Source of the DNA: Parapedobacter composti
GTDB taxonomy: Bacteria; Bacteroidota; Bacteroidia; Sphingobacteriales; Sphingobacteriaceae
Assembly (NCBI RefSeq): GCF_900112315.1
Contig: NZ_FOLL01000002.1
Span: 1-64,000, forward strand
Direction of reading: 5' to 3'
Length of the DNA stretch: 64,000 nt
The notes under the pieces are model-generated. The model worked only from the letters and a program-made list of their open reading frames with translations, was not told where the DNA came from and did no database searches. Position numbers and translations under genes: made by a program. This document shows, in pieces, positions 44,126 through 51,675 of this stretch. The first letter of the stretch is position 1, and every line of letters starts with the position of its first letter.

Positions 44126-45760
44126 TTAATCCTGTTCTAAAAATGGATAGCGGTAATCCTTCGGCGGATCAAACGTTTCCTTTATGGTCCGCGGCGACAC
44201 CCAACGCAGCAGGTTTATCATGGAACCCGCTTTATCGTTCGTACCCGAACCCCGGGCCCCACCGAAAGGTTGCTGACCCACGACCGCTCCGGTGCATTTA
44301 TCATTGATGTAAAAATTACCGGCAGCATTGCGCAACGCATGGGTTGCCTGGCTGATGGCATAGCGGTCCTGTGCGATGATGGCTCCAGTGAGCGCATAGA
44401 CCGACGTCTTATCGATTACTCCCAGTGTTTCTTCCCATTGCTCGTCCTCGTATACGTAAATCGTCAGTACCGGACCGAACAATTCCTCGCACATGGTCAC
44501 ATAGTCTGGCCGACCGGTCAGGATAACCGTAGGGTGGATATAGTATCCCTCGGTTTTGTCATACGTACCGCCGACAAGGATTTCGACATCCGGATCCTGT
44601 TTCGCGGCATCGATGTAACGGGCCAGTTTATCAAATGATTTTTCGTCGATTACGGCGTTGATGAAGTTGCTGAAATCATCAACCGGACCGATCTTGAACG
44701 AACGCACGTCTTCTACGATCAACTCCTTCAGTTCGGGCCAAAGCGACGCGGGGACATACACGCGCGACGCGGCGGAGCATTTCTGCCCCTGGTATTCAAA
44801 TGCCCCCCGCACGATTGCCGTAGCCGCCGCCTTGACATCCGCCGAGGGGTGCACCAGGATAAAATCCTTTCCGCCGGTTTCGCCCACGATACGGGGATAT
44901 GATCGATAACGGTGGATGTTTTCGCCGATGGTTTTCCAAATCTGCTGGAACACGCCTGTCGACCCGGTGAAGTGGATCCCTGCGAAATCAGGATGCTTGA
45001 ATATCACATCACCTGCCTCGGGGCCGTCTACGTAAATTAAATTAATCACGCCGTCAGGCACCCCGGCTTCGCGGAAAACCTCCATCAATACATGAGCGGA
45101 ATAAACCTGCGTGTTCGCCGGTTTCCAGACCACCACGTTTCCCATCATCGCTGCCGAAGTGGGAAGGTTCCCGGCGATAGCCGTGAAGTTAAACGGTGTA
45201 AGCGCAAATACAAATCCTTCTAACGGCCGTTGCTCTACCCGGTTCCAACTGCCGCGCGGCGATATAGGCGGTTGCTGCGCATATATCTCTGTCATGTATT
45301 TGACGTTAAACCGGAGGAAATCGACAATCTCACAAGCCGAGTCGATCTCCGCTTGGAAAACATTCTTGGATTGCCCGAGCATGGTGGCTGCATTTAATTT
45401 GTACCGATAAGGGCCGGCAATCAAGTCAGCTGCTTTCAGAAATATGGCCGCGCGGTGTTCCCACGGCAGGCTTTCCCAAGCCGCCTTGGCGGAAAGCGCG
45501 GCAGCGATAGCTGCTTCCACGTGGCTCTTATCCCCGTAGTGATAGTACCCCAGAATATGCTTATGCCGATGCGGCGGGCGTATTGCTACCCGATGATCCG
45601 TCCGAACGGCCTTTCCGCCGATATACATCGGTATGTCGACCTCCTCCGAAAGCGCTGATTCAAGCGCCTGACGCAACAGCCCGCGCTCATTGCTGCCTAC
45701 GGCGTATGACAATACCGGTTCGTTTACCGGCTCGGGCACATTAAAAAAACCTTTTAACAT
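44126..45760 (-). CDS. pruA: L-glutamate gamma-semialdehyde dehydrogenase (1-pyrroline-5-carboxylate dehydrogenase)
   Basis: A 544-residue aldehyde dehydrogenase of the single-function PruA type, which oxidises glutamate semialdehyde to glutamate with NAD in proline catabolism. It begins MLKGFFNVPEPVNEPVLSYA as in other members. VVWKPANTQVYSAHVLMEVF and the glycine-rich FTGSTGVFQQIW line the NAD site; the catalytic Cys is in YQGQKCSAASRVYVP (about residue 320) with the Glu in IVGETGGKDFILVHP (about 288). GNFYINDKCTGAVVGQQPFGG is the usual C-terminal block. It has its own consensus promoter; no proline dehydrogenase gene is adjacent. Confidence 0.95.
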   Translation of the reverse strand: MLKGFFNVPEPVNEPVLSYAVGSNERGLLRQALESALSEEVDIPMYIGGKAVRTDHRVAIRPPHRHKHILGYYHYGDKSHVEAAIAAALSAKAAWESLPWEHRAAIFLKAADLIAGPYRYKLNAATMLGQSKNVFQAEIDSACEIVDFLRFNVKYMTEIYAQQPPISPRGSWNRVEQRPLEGFVFALTPFNFTAIAGNLPTSAAMMGNVVVWKPANTQVYSAHVLMEVFREAGVPDGVINLIYVDGPEAGDVIFKHPDFAGIHFTGSTGVFQQIWKTIGENIHRYRSYPRIVGETGGKDFILVHPSADVKAAATAIVRGAFEYQGQKCSAASRVYVPASLWPELKELIVEDVRSFKIGPVDDFSNFINAVIDEKSFDKLARYIDAAKQDPDVEILVGGTYDKTEGYYIHPTVILTGRPDYVTMCEELFGPVLTIYVYEDEQWEETLGVIDKTSVYALTGAIIAQDRYAISQATHALRNAAGNFYINDKCTGAVVGQQPFGGARGSGTNDKAGSMINLLRWVSPRTIKETFDPPKDYRYPFLEQD

Positions 45761-45785
45761 GATTCATTCATTTTGTGTGATGTTA

Positions 45786-45816
45786 CAAAGCTACCAAAAC
45801 CTGCACGGCCCCGCAA
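45786..45816 (-). promoter_or_regulatory. Candidate pruA promoter
   Basis: The minus strand has TTG (45814-45816), a 20-bp spacer and TAGCTTTG (45786-45793), close to the Bacteroidota consensus, 25 bp before the pruA ATG. Confidence 0.6.
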
Positions 45817-45900
45817 CTGCAAAAATCCCTTATATGTTATTAGCCATGATTTGTTATTTTTATTGCGTCCTTCATCAAAAAACAGAATAACGCGTGAAGT

Positions 45901-46359
45901 ATGATGACAACACAACAAAATCTACTGAAAGAATTATTTGCCTATAATTTCCGTTGCAACCAGCAGCTGGCTGAAGCGTTTGAACGCCAGCAACCGGCCA
46001 TCGACCCAAAATCGTTATCGCTGTTCAGCCACATCCTTAATGCTCACCAGATCTGGAATGGCAGAATCAGCCGGCAGCAGCCCAACAAACAACAGGTATG
46101 GGCAAACAGGCCGTTTCACGAGCTGGCTGCCACCGACCGGCTTAACCATGAACAGACACTGGCCGTCCTTGACACGCACGACCTAACCGCGAATATCGCG
46201 TACACCACCAGCACGGGCTCGGCTTTCTCGAATACGGTGGGCGACATCCTGTTCCATATCGTCAATCATTCTACTTATCACCGCGGGCAGATCGCACTCC
46301 TTTTCAGACAACATGGGCTGGAGCCCTTGGTTACCGACTTTATCTTTTTCAAACGCTAA
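45901..46359 (+). CDS. DinB family protein
   Basis: A 152-residue DinB/YfiT-like four-helix-bundle protein. Likely metal-binding histidines lie at LFSHILNAH (about residues 42-47) and HIVNHSTYHRGQI (about 121-132). Members include metal-dependent thiol transferases and many proteins of unknown function; no specific role can be assigned here. It diverges from pruA and converges on msrA with a 9-bp gap. Either of two consecutive ATGs could be the start. Confidence 0.85.
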   Translation: MMTTQQNLLKELFAYNFRCNQQLAEAFERQQPAIDPKSLSLFSHILNAHQIWNGRISRQQPNKQQVWANRPFHELAATDRLNHEQTLAVLDTHDLTANIAYTTSTGSAFSNTVGDILFHIVNHSTYHRGQIALLFRQHGLEPLVTDFIFFKR

Positions 46360-46368
46360 GCCCTGAGA

Positions 46369-47031
46369 TTATCGCTTTAGCCGTTCTTTGAACACCTTTT
46401 TGAATTTTTCCAGTTTTGGAACAATCACATATTGGCAATAGGCCTGTTCGGGATTCAGGTTAAAATAATTCTGATGGTAATCTTCGGCAACATAGAATGT
46501 GGTATACGGTTCCAGTGTGGTTACGACCGGGCGCTCATAAACCCGTTCTTCCGTTAACCGTTTAATATAGTATGCGGCCTTTTTCTGTTCTTCCTCGTCT
46601 CGGTAGAAAATAGCCGAACGGTACTGAGTGCCTATGTCATTGCCTTGCCGGTTGAGCTGCGTGGGATCATGAGCCATGAAGAAGGCTTCCAACAGTTCAT
46701 CGTACGTAATCACGCTGGGCCGGTAAATCACATTTACCGCCTCGGCATGTCCGGTATTCCCCTTGGTTACCTGTTTATAGGTGGGGTTGGCTACCGTACC
46801 CCCAATGTAACCGGAAATGACGGTATCCACACCTTCAAGCTGTTGGAACTGTGCTTCCGTACACCAGAAGCATCCGCCGGCGAATGTCGCCGTGTCTATC
46901 CCGTCCCTCGGCTCACCGCCGGGAAGCGCCTGCGTTCCAACGCGTGCATCCATATCGTGCCAGCAGGCCCCGTTCAACAGCACGGCACTCAATAATGCAC
47001 TTATGACCATCAGGTTTTTATGCATATGCAA
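46369..47031 (-). CDS. msrA: Peptide-methionine (S)-S-oxide reductase MsrA (exported)
   Basis: A 220-residue MsrA that reduces methionine-S-sulfoxide in proteins. The active-site motif is ATFAGGCFWCTEAQFQQLEG (catalytic Cys in GCFW, about residue 56), with SGYIGG, GHAEAVNVIY and MAHDPTQLNRQGNDIGTQYR following. The N-terminus has a hydrophobic stretch ending in LLNGAC, a lipobox-like sequence, so the enzyme is probably exported or lipid-anchored and repairs envelope proteins. No msrB is fused or adjacent. Confidence 0.94.
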   Translation of the reverse strand: MHMHKNLMVISALLSAVLLNGACWHDMDARVGTQALPGGEPRDGIDTATFAGGCFWCTEAQFQQLEGVDTVISGYIGGTVANPTYKQVTKGNTGHAEAVNVIYRPSVITYDELLEAFFMAHDPTQLNRQGNDIGTQYRSAIFYRDEEEQKKAAYYIKRLTEERVYERPVVTTLEPYTTFYVAEDYHQNYFNLNPEQAYCQYVIVPKLEKFKKVFKERLKR

Positions 47032-47048
47032 ACACCATTCATCATCAA

Positions 47049-48050
47049 TTAAGGGATTATGCTCAGCACCATTTTTCCGAATTGGGAAGACGTTTCCATC
47101 TTACCTAAGACCCGGTCTGCCGCTGCCAGTGGCGAAACACTGTCTATCACCGGACGGATACGATGCTGATCGGCAAACATCAGCATGTTCGCAAAATCCT
47201 TTGGTGATCCCATCGTGGTGCCCAACACGGAAAGCTGCTTCCAGAAAATCTTGCGGCCGTTCAGCGGGGGGATATCGCCGGCCGTGCCGCCGAAAAACAC
47301 GATCCTTCCCCCCGGGTTGGCCAGTTCCAGATATTCTTCAAACGCCGCTCCGAGGGCACTGTCCAAGATAACATCAAAGCCGCCAGCCTGCTCCTGCAGT
47401 TCTTCCCTCCATTGGGGGCCGGTATACAGCACCCCTCCCGTTGCGCCCAGGTTCATAGCCCGTTCTACCTTCGCCTGCGTACTGGAAGTGACATATACCG
47501 AAGCACCGGCATGGACGGCCCATTGCAGGGCAAAAGTGGCTACCCCGCCTCCGGCACCGGTAATCAGCACTTTTTCGCCGGCTTGTAAAGCGGCCCTACC
47601 GAAAAGTGCGCGGTAAGCCGTTACACCGCCCAGAGGCAGTGCCGCAGCCTCTTCAAACGAAAGATACGCCGGCTTTTCATGGAGGTTTACCGCCGGGATC
47701 CGCACATACTGGGCAAAGGTGCCGTCCTGTGGCAGCCCCAAAATGTTGAACGTCCGTTGCTGGAACGCCTCGTTGTCACCCCAGGCGATAGATGGATTGA
47801 TGATCACCTCCTTGCCTAACCAATGCCGATCAGCTTGGTCGCCCACCTGCTCGACAATCCCCGCACCATCGGACCCCAGTATGATGGGAAACTTCAAACC
47901 CGCGTATAGCCCCTGTTGTATCCACCAATCACGGCGGTTAAACGCCGCAGCATGGACACGAACCAAGGCATCGCCCGCGCCCAACTCCGGAAGCGGCACT
48001 TCCTTTACGGCTAACGGTTGTTTAACCCCTGCTAAAACGACTGCTTTCAT
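47049..48050 (-). CDS. Zinc-independent MDR-family NAD(P)H-dependent oxidoreductase
   Basis: A medium-chain dehydrogenase/reductase of about 333 residues. The N-terminal catalytic domain has the family blocks FNRRDWWIQQGLY and PIILGSDGAGIVEQVG; the nucleotide-binding motif is ITGAGGGVATFALQWA (about residue 155). Structural zinc cysteines are absent, pointing to the quinone-reductase-like branch. I start at the ATG at 48050 (MKAVVLAGVKQPLAVKEVPL) because the in-frame ATG at 48086 lies inside the terminator hairpin of the upstream sod gene. Substrate unknown. Confidence 0.88.
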   Translation of the reverse strand: MKAVVLAGVKQPLAVKEVPLPELGAGDALVRVHAAAFNRRDWWIQQGLYAGLKFPIILGSDGAGIVEQVGDQADRHWLGKEVIINPSIAWGDNEAFQQRTFNILGLPQDGTFAQYVRIPAVNLHEKPAYLSFEEAAALPLGGVTAYRALFGRAALQAGEKVLITGAGGGVATFALQWAVHAGASVYVTSSTQAKVERAMNLGATGGVLYTGPQWREELQEQAGGFDVILDSALGAAFEEYLELANPGGRIVFFGGTAGDIPPLNGRKIFWKQLSVLGTTMGSPKDFANMLMFADQHRIRPVIDSVSPLAAADRVLGKMETSSQFGKMVLSIIP

Positions 48051-48071
48051 CGGTACCGTACTTTTTTTGAC

Positions 48072-48110
48072 AAAAACGGCGGCCATACTGATGTACGACC
48101 GCCGTTTTTT
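48072..48110 (-). terminator. Rho-independent terminator of the superoxide dismutase gene
   Basis: AAAAACGGCGG (48072-48082) pairs with CCGCCGTTTTT (48099-48109); on the minus strand the stem ends in a T run. It begins 17 bp after the sod stop. Confidence 0.88.
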
Positions 48111-48126
48111 GTCTGATTATCAATTT

Positions 48127-48735
48127 TTACTTAGCGTCAGCATACCGCTTCGCTACCGCATTCCAGTCAATGACATTGAAAATAGCTTCAAGATAAGCCG
48201 GACGTTTATTCTGGTAGTTCAGGTAGTAGGCATGCTCCCACACGTCGATACCCAATATCGGTGTACCTTGTACTTCAGCAATATCGAACAACGGATTGTC
48301 TTGATTGGGTGTTGAGGTTACTTGCAATTTACCGGATTCGTCCACTACCAGCCAAGCCCAGCCTGATCCAAAGCGGGTAGCCCCGGCTTCCTGCAGCTTC
48401 TTCTTCAATTCATCAAATGACCCGAAAGTCTCGTCGATGGCAGCAGCCAAATCGCCTGAAGGTGCTCCACCACCGTTTGCAGATAGGATGGTCCAAAACA
48501 ATGAGTGATTGTAATGCCCTCCGCCATTATTCCGCACAGCCGCCGGATATTTGGAAATGTTCCGGCAAATCTCCTCGATGCTCAGATTTTCCGCGTCTGT
48601 GCCTGCAATGGCTTTGTTCAGGTTATCTACATAAGCCTGATGGTGTTTACCATGGTGGATTTCCATCGTCTCTTTGTCGATATGCGGTTCCAATGCGTCT
48701 GTGGCGTAAGGTAACGCCGGTAGTTCAAAAGCCAT
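48127..48735 (-). CDS. sodB: Superoxide dismutase (Fe/Mn family)
   Basis: A 202-residue Fe/Mn superoxide dismutase that converts superoxide to peroxide in the cytoplasm. The metal ligands are visible: His in [15 protein letters not shown] (about residue 28), His in [10 protein letters not shown] (about 76), and the Asp and His in [18 protein letters not shown] (about 163-167). Length and order are normal. Iron versus manganese cannot be decided with confidence, so the symbol is tentative. It has its own promoter and terminator, so it is a single-gene unit. Confidence 0.95.
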   Translation of the reverse strand: MAFELPALPYATDALEPHIDKETMEIHHGKHHQAYVDNLNKAIAGTDAENLSIEEICRNISKYPAAVRNNGGGHYNHSLFWTILSANGGGAPSGDLAAAIDETFGSFDELKKKLQEAGATRFGSGWAWLVVDESGKLQVTSTPNQDNPLFDIAEVQGTPILGIDVWEHAYYLNYQNKRPAYLEAIFNVIDWNAVAKRYADAK

Positions 48736-48782
48736 AATATGTATTATTTAAATTAATAATTAACAATTAGCGTTGTATTGGA

Positions 48783-48814
48783 CAAACTTAACTAAAGTTG
48801 CCCACACCTGCAAT
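48783..48814 (-). promoter_or_regulatory. Candidate sod promoter
   Basis: The minus strand has ATTG (48811-48814), a 20-bp spacer and TAAGTTTG (48783-48790), a near-perfect Bacteroidota promoter 48 bp before the sod ATG. Confidence 0.6.
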
Positions 48815-48900
48815 ATCACTTTGGTTACTCAGCCACCCCTGAAGCAGTGGTACTGCCGTAACATAACGGTTATATCAGGAATTTGTTTGGCGCCCCCTGA

Positions 48901-49374
48901 TCATTCGGTACGTTTATTACGGAAAAATGACGTGACAAGCGCTGCGCATTCTTCTCCCAGAATACCGTTGATAACCGTTGTCTTCGGATGCAACAGTCCG
49001 CTGCCGAATAAGGAGAACCCCCTTTTCGGATCCTTTGCACCGAAAACGATGCGCGAGATCTGCGTCCAATAAGCTGCACCTGCGCACATGACGCACGGCT
49101 CAACGGTTACGTATAATGTGCATCCGACCAAATATTTGCCGCCGATATAATTTGCTGCTGCCGTAAACGCCTGCATTTCTGCATGTGCCGTTACATCATT
49201 AAGCCGCTCCGTCAGGTTATGCCCCCGCCCTATAATCCGTCCGCCATGCACGATAACAGCACCGATGGGTACTTCATCCCCCGCTAATGCCTTATGGGCT
49301 TCTTTGAGCGCTTCCTTCATGAAAAATTCATCCGAAATGGTGTCTCCCGTATCCTCAAAGTTGACGTATTTCAT
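48901..49374 (-). CDS. tadA: Nucleoside deaminase, probably tRNA adenosine(34) deaminase
   Basis: A 157-residue zinc deaminase. The catalytic HAEM with its Glu is at VTAHAEMQAF (about residue 67) and the two zinc cysteines are in VTVEPCVMCAGAAYW (about 98-101). The overall pattern (EVPIGAVIV, GRGHN, KRGFSLFG) fits TadA, which converts A34 to inosine in tRNA-Arg; guanine-deaminase-like paralogues exist, so the specificity is likely but not certain. It is the last gene of a three-gene minus-strand unit with CsaA and a CsbD-like protein. Confidence 0.9.
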   Translation of the reverse strand: MKYVNFEDTGDTISDEFFMKEALKEAHKALAGDEVPIGAVIVHGGRIIGRGHNLTERLNDVTAHAEMQAFTAAANYIGGKYLVGCTLYVTVEPCVMCAGAAYWTQISRIVFGAKDPKRGFSLFGSGLLHPKTTVINGILGEECAALVTSFFRNKRTE

Positions 49375-49380
49375 GCCTAT

Positions 49381-49419
49381 CTGCCATTAAACCAACCGGT
49401 CTGCCATTAAACCAACCGG
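49381..49419. repeat. 20-bp tandem duplication across the csaA stop codon
   Basis: CTGCCATTAAACCAACCGGT (49381-49400) is followed at once by a second copy (49401-49419, with the last base differing). The csaA stop codon lies in the second copy (49407-49409), so the first copy is an untranslated duplicate of the gene's end. Confidence 0.9.
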
Positions 49420-49745
49420 GCCCCGTTCGGTACTTTACGCTCCACGGTGCTGAGTACGATATCGCCGTTTTCGTCAGCAAATCCTGTAACCAAGCATTCC
49501 GACATGAAATCGGCGATCTGTTTCTTTGGAAAGTTAACCACTGCAATAACCTGTTTCCCAACTAAGCTGGCCTTATCGTAATGCTTGGTGAGTTGAGCAC
49601 TGCTGCGGCGTACACCGATAGCATCGCCAAAATCAATCTGCAGCTTGTAAGCGGGTTTCCGTGCCTTGGGGAAATCCTCGACCGCAATAACGGTACCCAC
49701 GCGTAACTCCACCCTTTCGAAATCGGCCCACGAGATGGAATCCAT
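49407..49745 (-). CDS. csaA: CsaA-type tRNA-binding protein
   Basis: A 112-residue single-domain protein with a tRNA-binding (EMAP/Trbp111-like) OB fold. Family blocks are [20 protein letters not shown] at the start, [28 protein letters not shown] and [18 protein letters not shown]. CsaA proteins are described as chaperone-like or tRNA-binding. It follows the CsbD-like gene by 6 bp and precedes tadA by 32 bp. A 20-bp tandem duplication covers its stop codon. Confidence 0.92.
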   Translation of the reverse strand: MDSISWADFERVELRVGTVIAVEDFPKARKPAYKLQIDFGDAIGVRRSSAQLTKHYDKASLVGKQVIAVVNFPKKQIADFMSECLVTGFADENGDIVLSTVERKVPNGARLV

Positions 49746-49751
49746 ACGGTA

Positions 49752-49967
49752 TTAAAGTCTGTTGCTTTCCAAATCTGCCAGCCCTTTTTTCAGGGTAAAC
49801 AGGATATAATCGCGGTTACGCTTTACGCGTTTGGCGAGCCGGCTAACCAGTTCGTCTTCTTTTCCAGCTTCAAAAGCCAAGTCATCGTCCGAAAGGTGAT
49901 TGTATTTCCGCCGGAACTTCTCTTTCAATATTTCCCATTCACTTGGGGTTAATTTTATCGCTGACAT
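49752..49967 (-). CDS. CsbD-like small stress protein
   Basis: A 71-residue protein with the CsbD-like pattern seen in Bacteroidota: EWEILKEKFRRKYNHLSDDD, then LAFEAGKEDELVSRL. It is charged and lacks a signal peptide. The family is linked to general stress responses, but the molecular role is unknown. It has a consensus promoter in front and leads the CsaA-TadA unit. Confidence 0.75.
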   Translation of the reverse strand: MSAIKLTPSEWEILKEKFRRKYNHLSDDDLAFEAGKEDELVSRLAKRVKRNRDYILFTLKKGLADLESNRL

Positions 49968-49983
49968 CGTTTAATCGTTTAGA

Positions 49984-50014
49984 CAAAAGTAGGAATTTCC
50001 GAAGCGACGGCAAA
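49984..50014 (-). promoter_or_regulatory. Consensus promoter of the csbD-like/csaA/tadA unit
   Basis: The minus strand has TTTG (50011-50014), a 19-bp spacer and TACTTTTG (49984-49991), a full match to the consensus, 16 bp before the ATG. Confidence 0.7.
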
Positions 50015-50101
50015 CGTAATGTTGTATTTCAATTTCGGCTTGAATTTTGCGGAAGGTTTCGGCATACCTTATATTAAAAGAAAAAAGTAAAATTAAACGT
50101 T

Positions 50102-50698
50102 ATGAAAAAGTATTTTATCCTTACTTTCCTTATCGCGTCTACCGTTTTCGGGGCGAGCGCACAATTACTGCCAAGCATCCAGCTCGGTGTTAAAGGCGGC
50201 CTCAACTTCTCCACCCTGCGTTCCGAGGATGGCGGCTGGCTTGATGCGAGCACCCGCACCGGTTACCAAGCCGGTATCTGGGCACGTATCGGTGGCGCAG
50301 GCGTTCATTTTCAGCCCGAGCTTTACATTACCGGAAAAAGCTCGGAAGCCAAGCTGGTAGATAGAGATGAGGAAGGCAAAGTAACTTTTACTTCATTGGA
50401 TCTGCCTTTGCTGTTGGGCACCCGGGTTGGCTTAGGCCTGGCCGGCCTTCGTATCCATGCAGGCCCCGTAGTTTCATTTGTGGTCGATAAAAACATCGGC
50501 CAATCGCTGCAACAAGTAACCCAGTTCAGCGAATATAAAAATCAGGCTTGGGCGGTAACCGGCGGCCTCGGCGTTGACATCAGTAATTTCCGTGCAGACC
50601 TGCGTTACGAACATGGGTTGAGCGAACTGAGCAAAAATGACAGCGCTCCACAAAAGGTGAATCTGTGGACTATCGGAATAGGATACCGGTTGTTTTAA
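50102..50698 (+). CDS. Outer-membrane beta-barrel protein (PorT/OmpW-like porin family)
   Basis: A 198-residue exported protein: signal peptide MKKYFILTFLIASTVFGASA, then an eight-stranded barrel pattern of alternating residues (LGVKGGLNFSTL, YQAGIWARI, VHFQPELYITG, LDLPLLLGTRVG, LRYEHGLSEL) ending in WTIGIGYRLF with the usual C-terminal Phe. This is the common Bacteroidota outer-membrane beta-barrel family; no specific function is known. It is followed by a terminator. Confidence 0.9.
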   Translation: MKKYFILTFLIASTVFGASAQLLPSIQLGVKGGLNFSTLRSEDGGWLDASTRTGYQAGIWARIGGAGVHFQPELYITGKSSEAKLVDRDEEGKVTFTSLDLPLLLGTRVGLGLAGLRIHAGPVVSFVVDKNIGQSLQQVTQFSEYKNQAWAVTGGLGVDISNFRADLRYEHGLSELSKNDSAPQKVNLWTIGIGYRLF

Positions 50699-50723
50699 TC
50701 ATCCACCCCTAAGGTCTTAAGAG

Positions 50724-50754
50724 CGCCATGCCATACGGCATGGCGTTTCGTTTT
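50724..50754 (+). terminator. Rho-independent terminator of the barrel-protein gene
   Basis: CGCCATGCC (50724-50732) pairs with GGCATGGCG (50737-50745), followed by TTTCGTTTT. Confidence 0.85.
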
Positions 50755-50768
50755 AGAACTGTTCTAAA
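50752..50768. promoter_or_regulatory. 17-bp palindrome upstream of sdhC, possible operator
   Basis: TTTAGAAC-T-GTTCTAAA is a perfect 8+1+8 inverted repeat. It begins in the T run of the preceding terminator and lies about 45 bp upstream of the sdhC -7 candidate. The shape fits a dimeric regulator; none is named by the sequence. Confidence 0.45.
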
Positions 50769-50813
50769 TTACCGATTTTCCTTGTTTGTTTTCCCCGATA
50801 TTAAATCTATTGG

Positions 50814-50821
50814 TAGATTTG
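50814..50821 (+). promoter_or_regulatory. Candidate -7 element of the sdhCAB operon
   Basis: TAGATTTG matches TAnnTTTG, 29 bp before the sdhC ATG. A TTTG lies 25 bp upstream, longer than the usual 19-21 bp spacing. Confidence 0.4.
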
Positions 50822-50850
50822 CTTACCGAAATTTAAATTAATCGAGGAGA

Positions 50851-51624
50851 ATGAGTAAATCGCAACATCTGCTTTCTTCTTCATTAGGGAAGAAGCTGAT
50901 TATGAGTTTAACCGGGTTGTTTTTATGTACCTTTTTGGTGGTTCACCTGATTGGCAACCTCCAGTTGTTTTACAATGATCAGGGCAAAGCCTTCAACGAC
51001 TATGCCCACTTCATGACGCATTTCACGCCTATCAGGATTGTTTCTTATCTGCTCTATACGTCAATTGTTGTACATGCCGTTTACGCACTGGTGCTGGCCA
51101 TCCAAAACCGGAAAGCGCGTCCTGTGGGGTATGCGGTTTTCCGGGGTTCCGCCAACAGCGCATGGAGTTCGCGCAACATGGGTATCCTGGGAACGGTATT
51201 GCTTGTCTTTATCGTAACCCACATGAGCAATTTCTGGTGGAAATACCATAACGACGGCGTGCCGTATGTGGAGTATCGGACCGATTTGGCCACACAGCAA
51301 ACGACGGTAACGGAATTACTGGCTGCGGAATATTCGGATTATGTAAAGTACGTCGACAATGACATCGAAATACTGAAGACCAAGGATTTATACAAACAGG
51401 TACAGTTCACCTTCAAAAGCTGGTACCTTGTATTATTCTATGTGATTGCCATGGCCGCGTTGTCGTTTCACCTTATCCACGGCTTTAAAAGTGCTTTCCA
51501 AACGCTGGGTTTCGATCACAGAAAGTATGCTCCGATAATCCGGTTTCTCGGCATCTGGGTATTCGGGGTGGCCATTCCAATAGGGTTTGCCATTATGCCG
51601 TTGTATTTTTATTTCTCCAACTAA
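50851..51624 (+). CDS. sdhC: Succinate dehydrogenase/fumarate reductase cytochrome b subunit
   Basis: A 257-residue membrane anchor of complex II (the B-type, single large cytochrome b subunit found in Bacteroidota). Five hydrophobic segments are visible. Conserved histidines in LVVHLIGNLQLF, TSIVVHAVYAL, VTHMSNFWWK and SFHLIHGFKSAF are the likely heme b ligands. It hands electrons to or from the quinone pool. First gene of sdhCAB, 51 bp before the flavoprotein gene. Confidence 0.95.
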   Translation: MSKSQHLLSSSLGKKLIMSLTGLFLCTFLVVHLIGNLQLFYNDQGKAFNDYAHFMTHFTPIRIVSYLLYTSIVVHAVYALVLAIQNRKARPVGYAVFRGSANSAWSSRNMGILGTVLLVFIVTHMSNFWWKYHNDGVPYVEYRTDLATQQTTVTELLAAEYSDYVKYVDNDIEILKTKDLYKQVQFTFKSWYLVLFYVIAMAALSFHLIHGFKSAFQTLGFDHRKYAPIIRFLGIWVFGVAIPIGFAIMPLYFYFSN

Positions 51625-51675
51625 GCTAATTTACCTTGCCGCTTACCGAGCGGCATATTGATATAAAAATATCAG

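Noticed and set aside
46340-46385. Weak inverted repeat GCTAA/TTAGC between dinB-like and msrA genes
   Set aside because: The stem is only five base pairs and has no T run, so it is not listed as a terminator.
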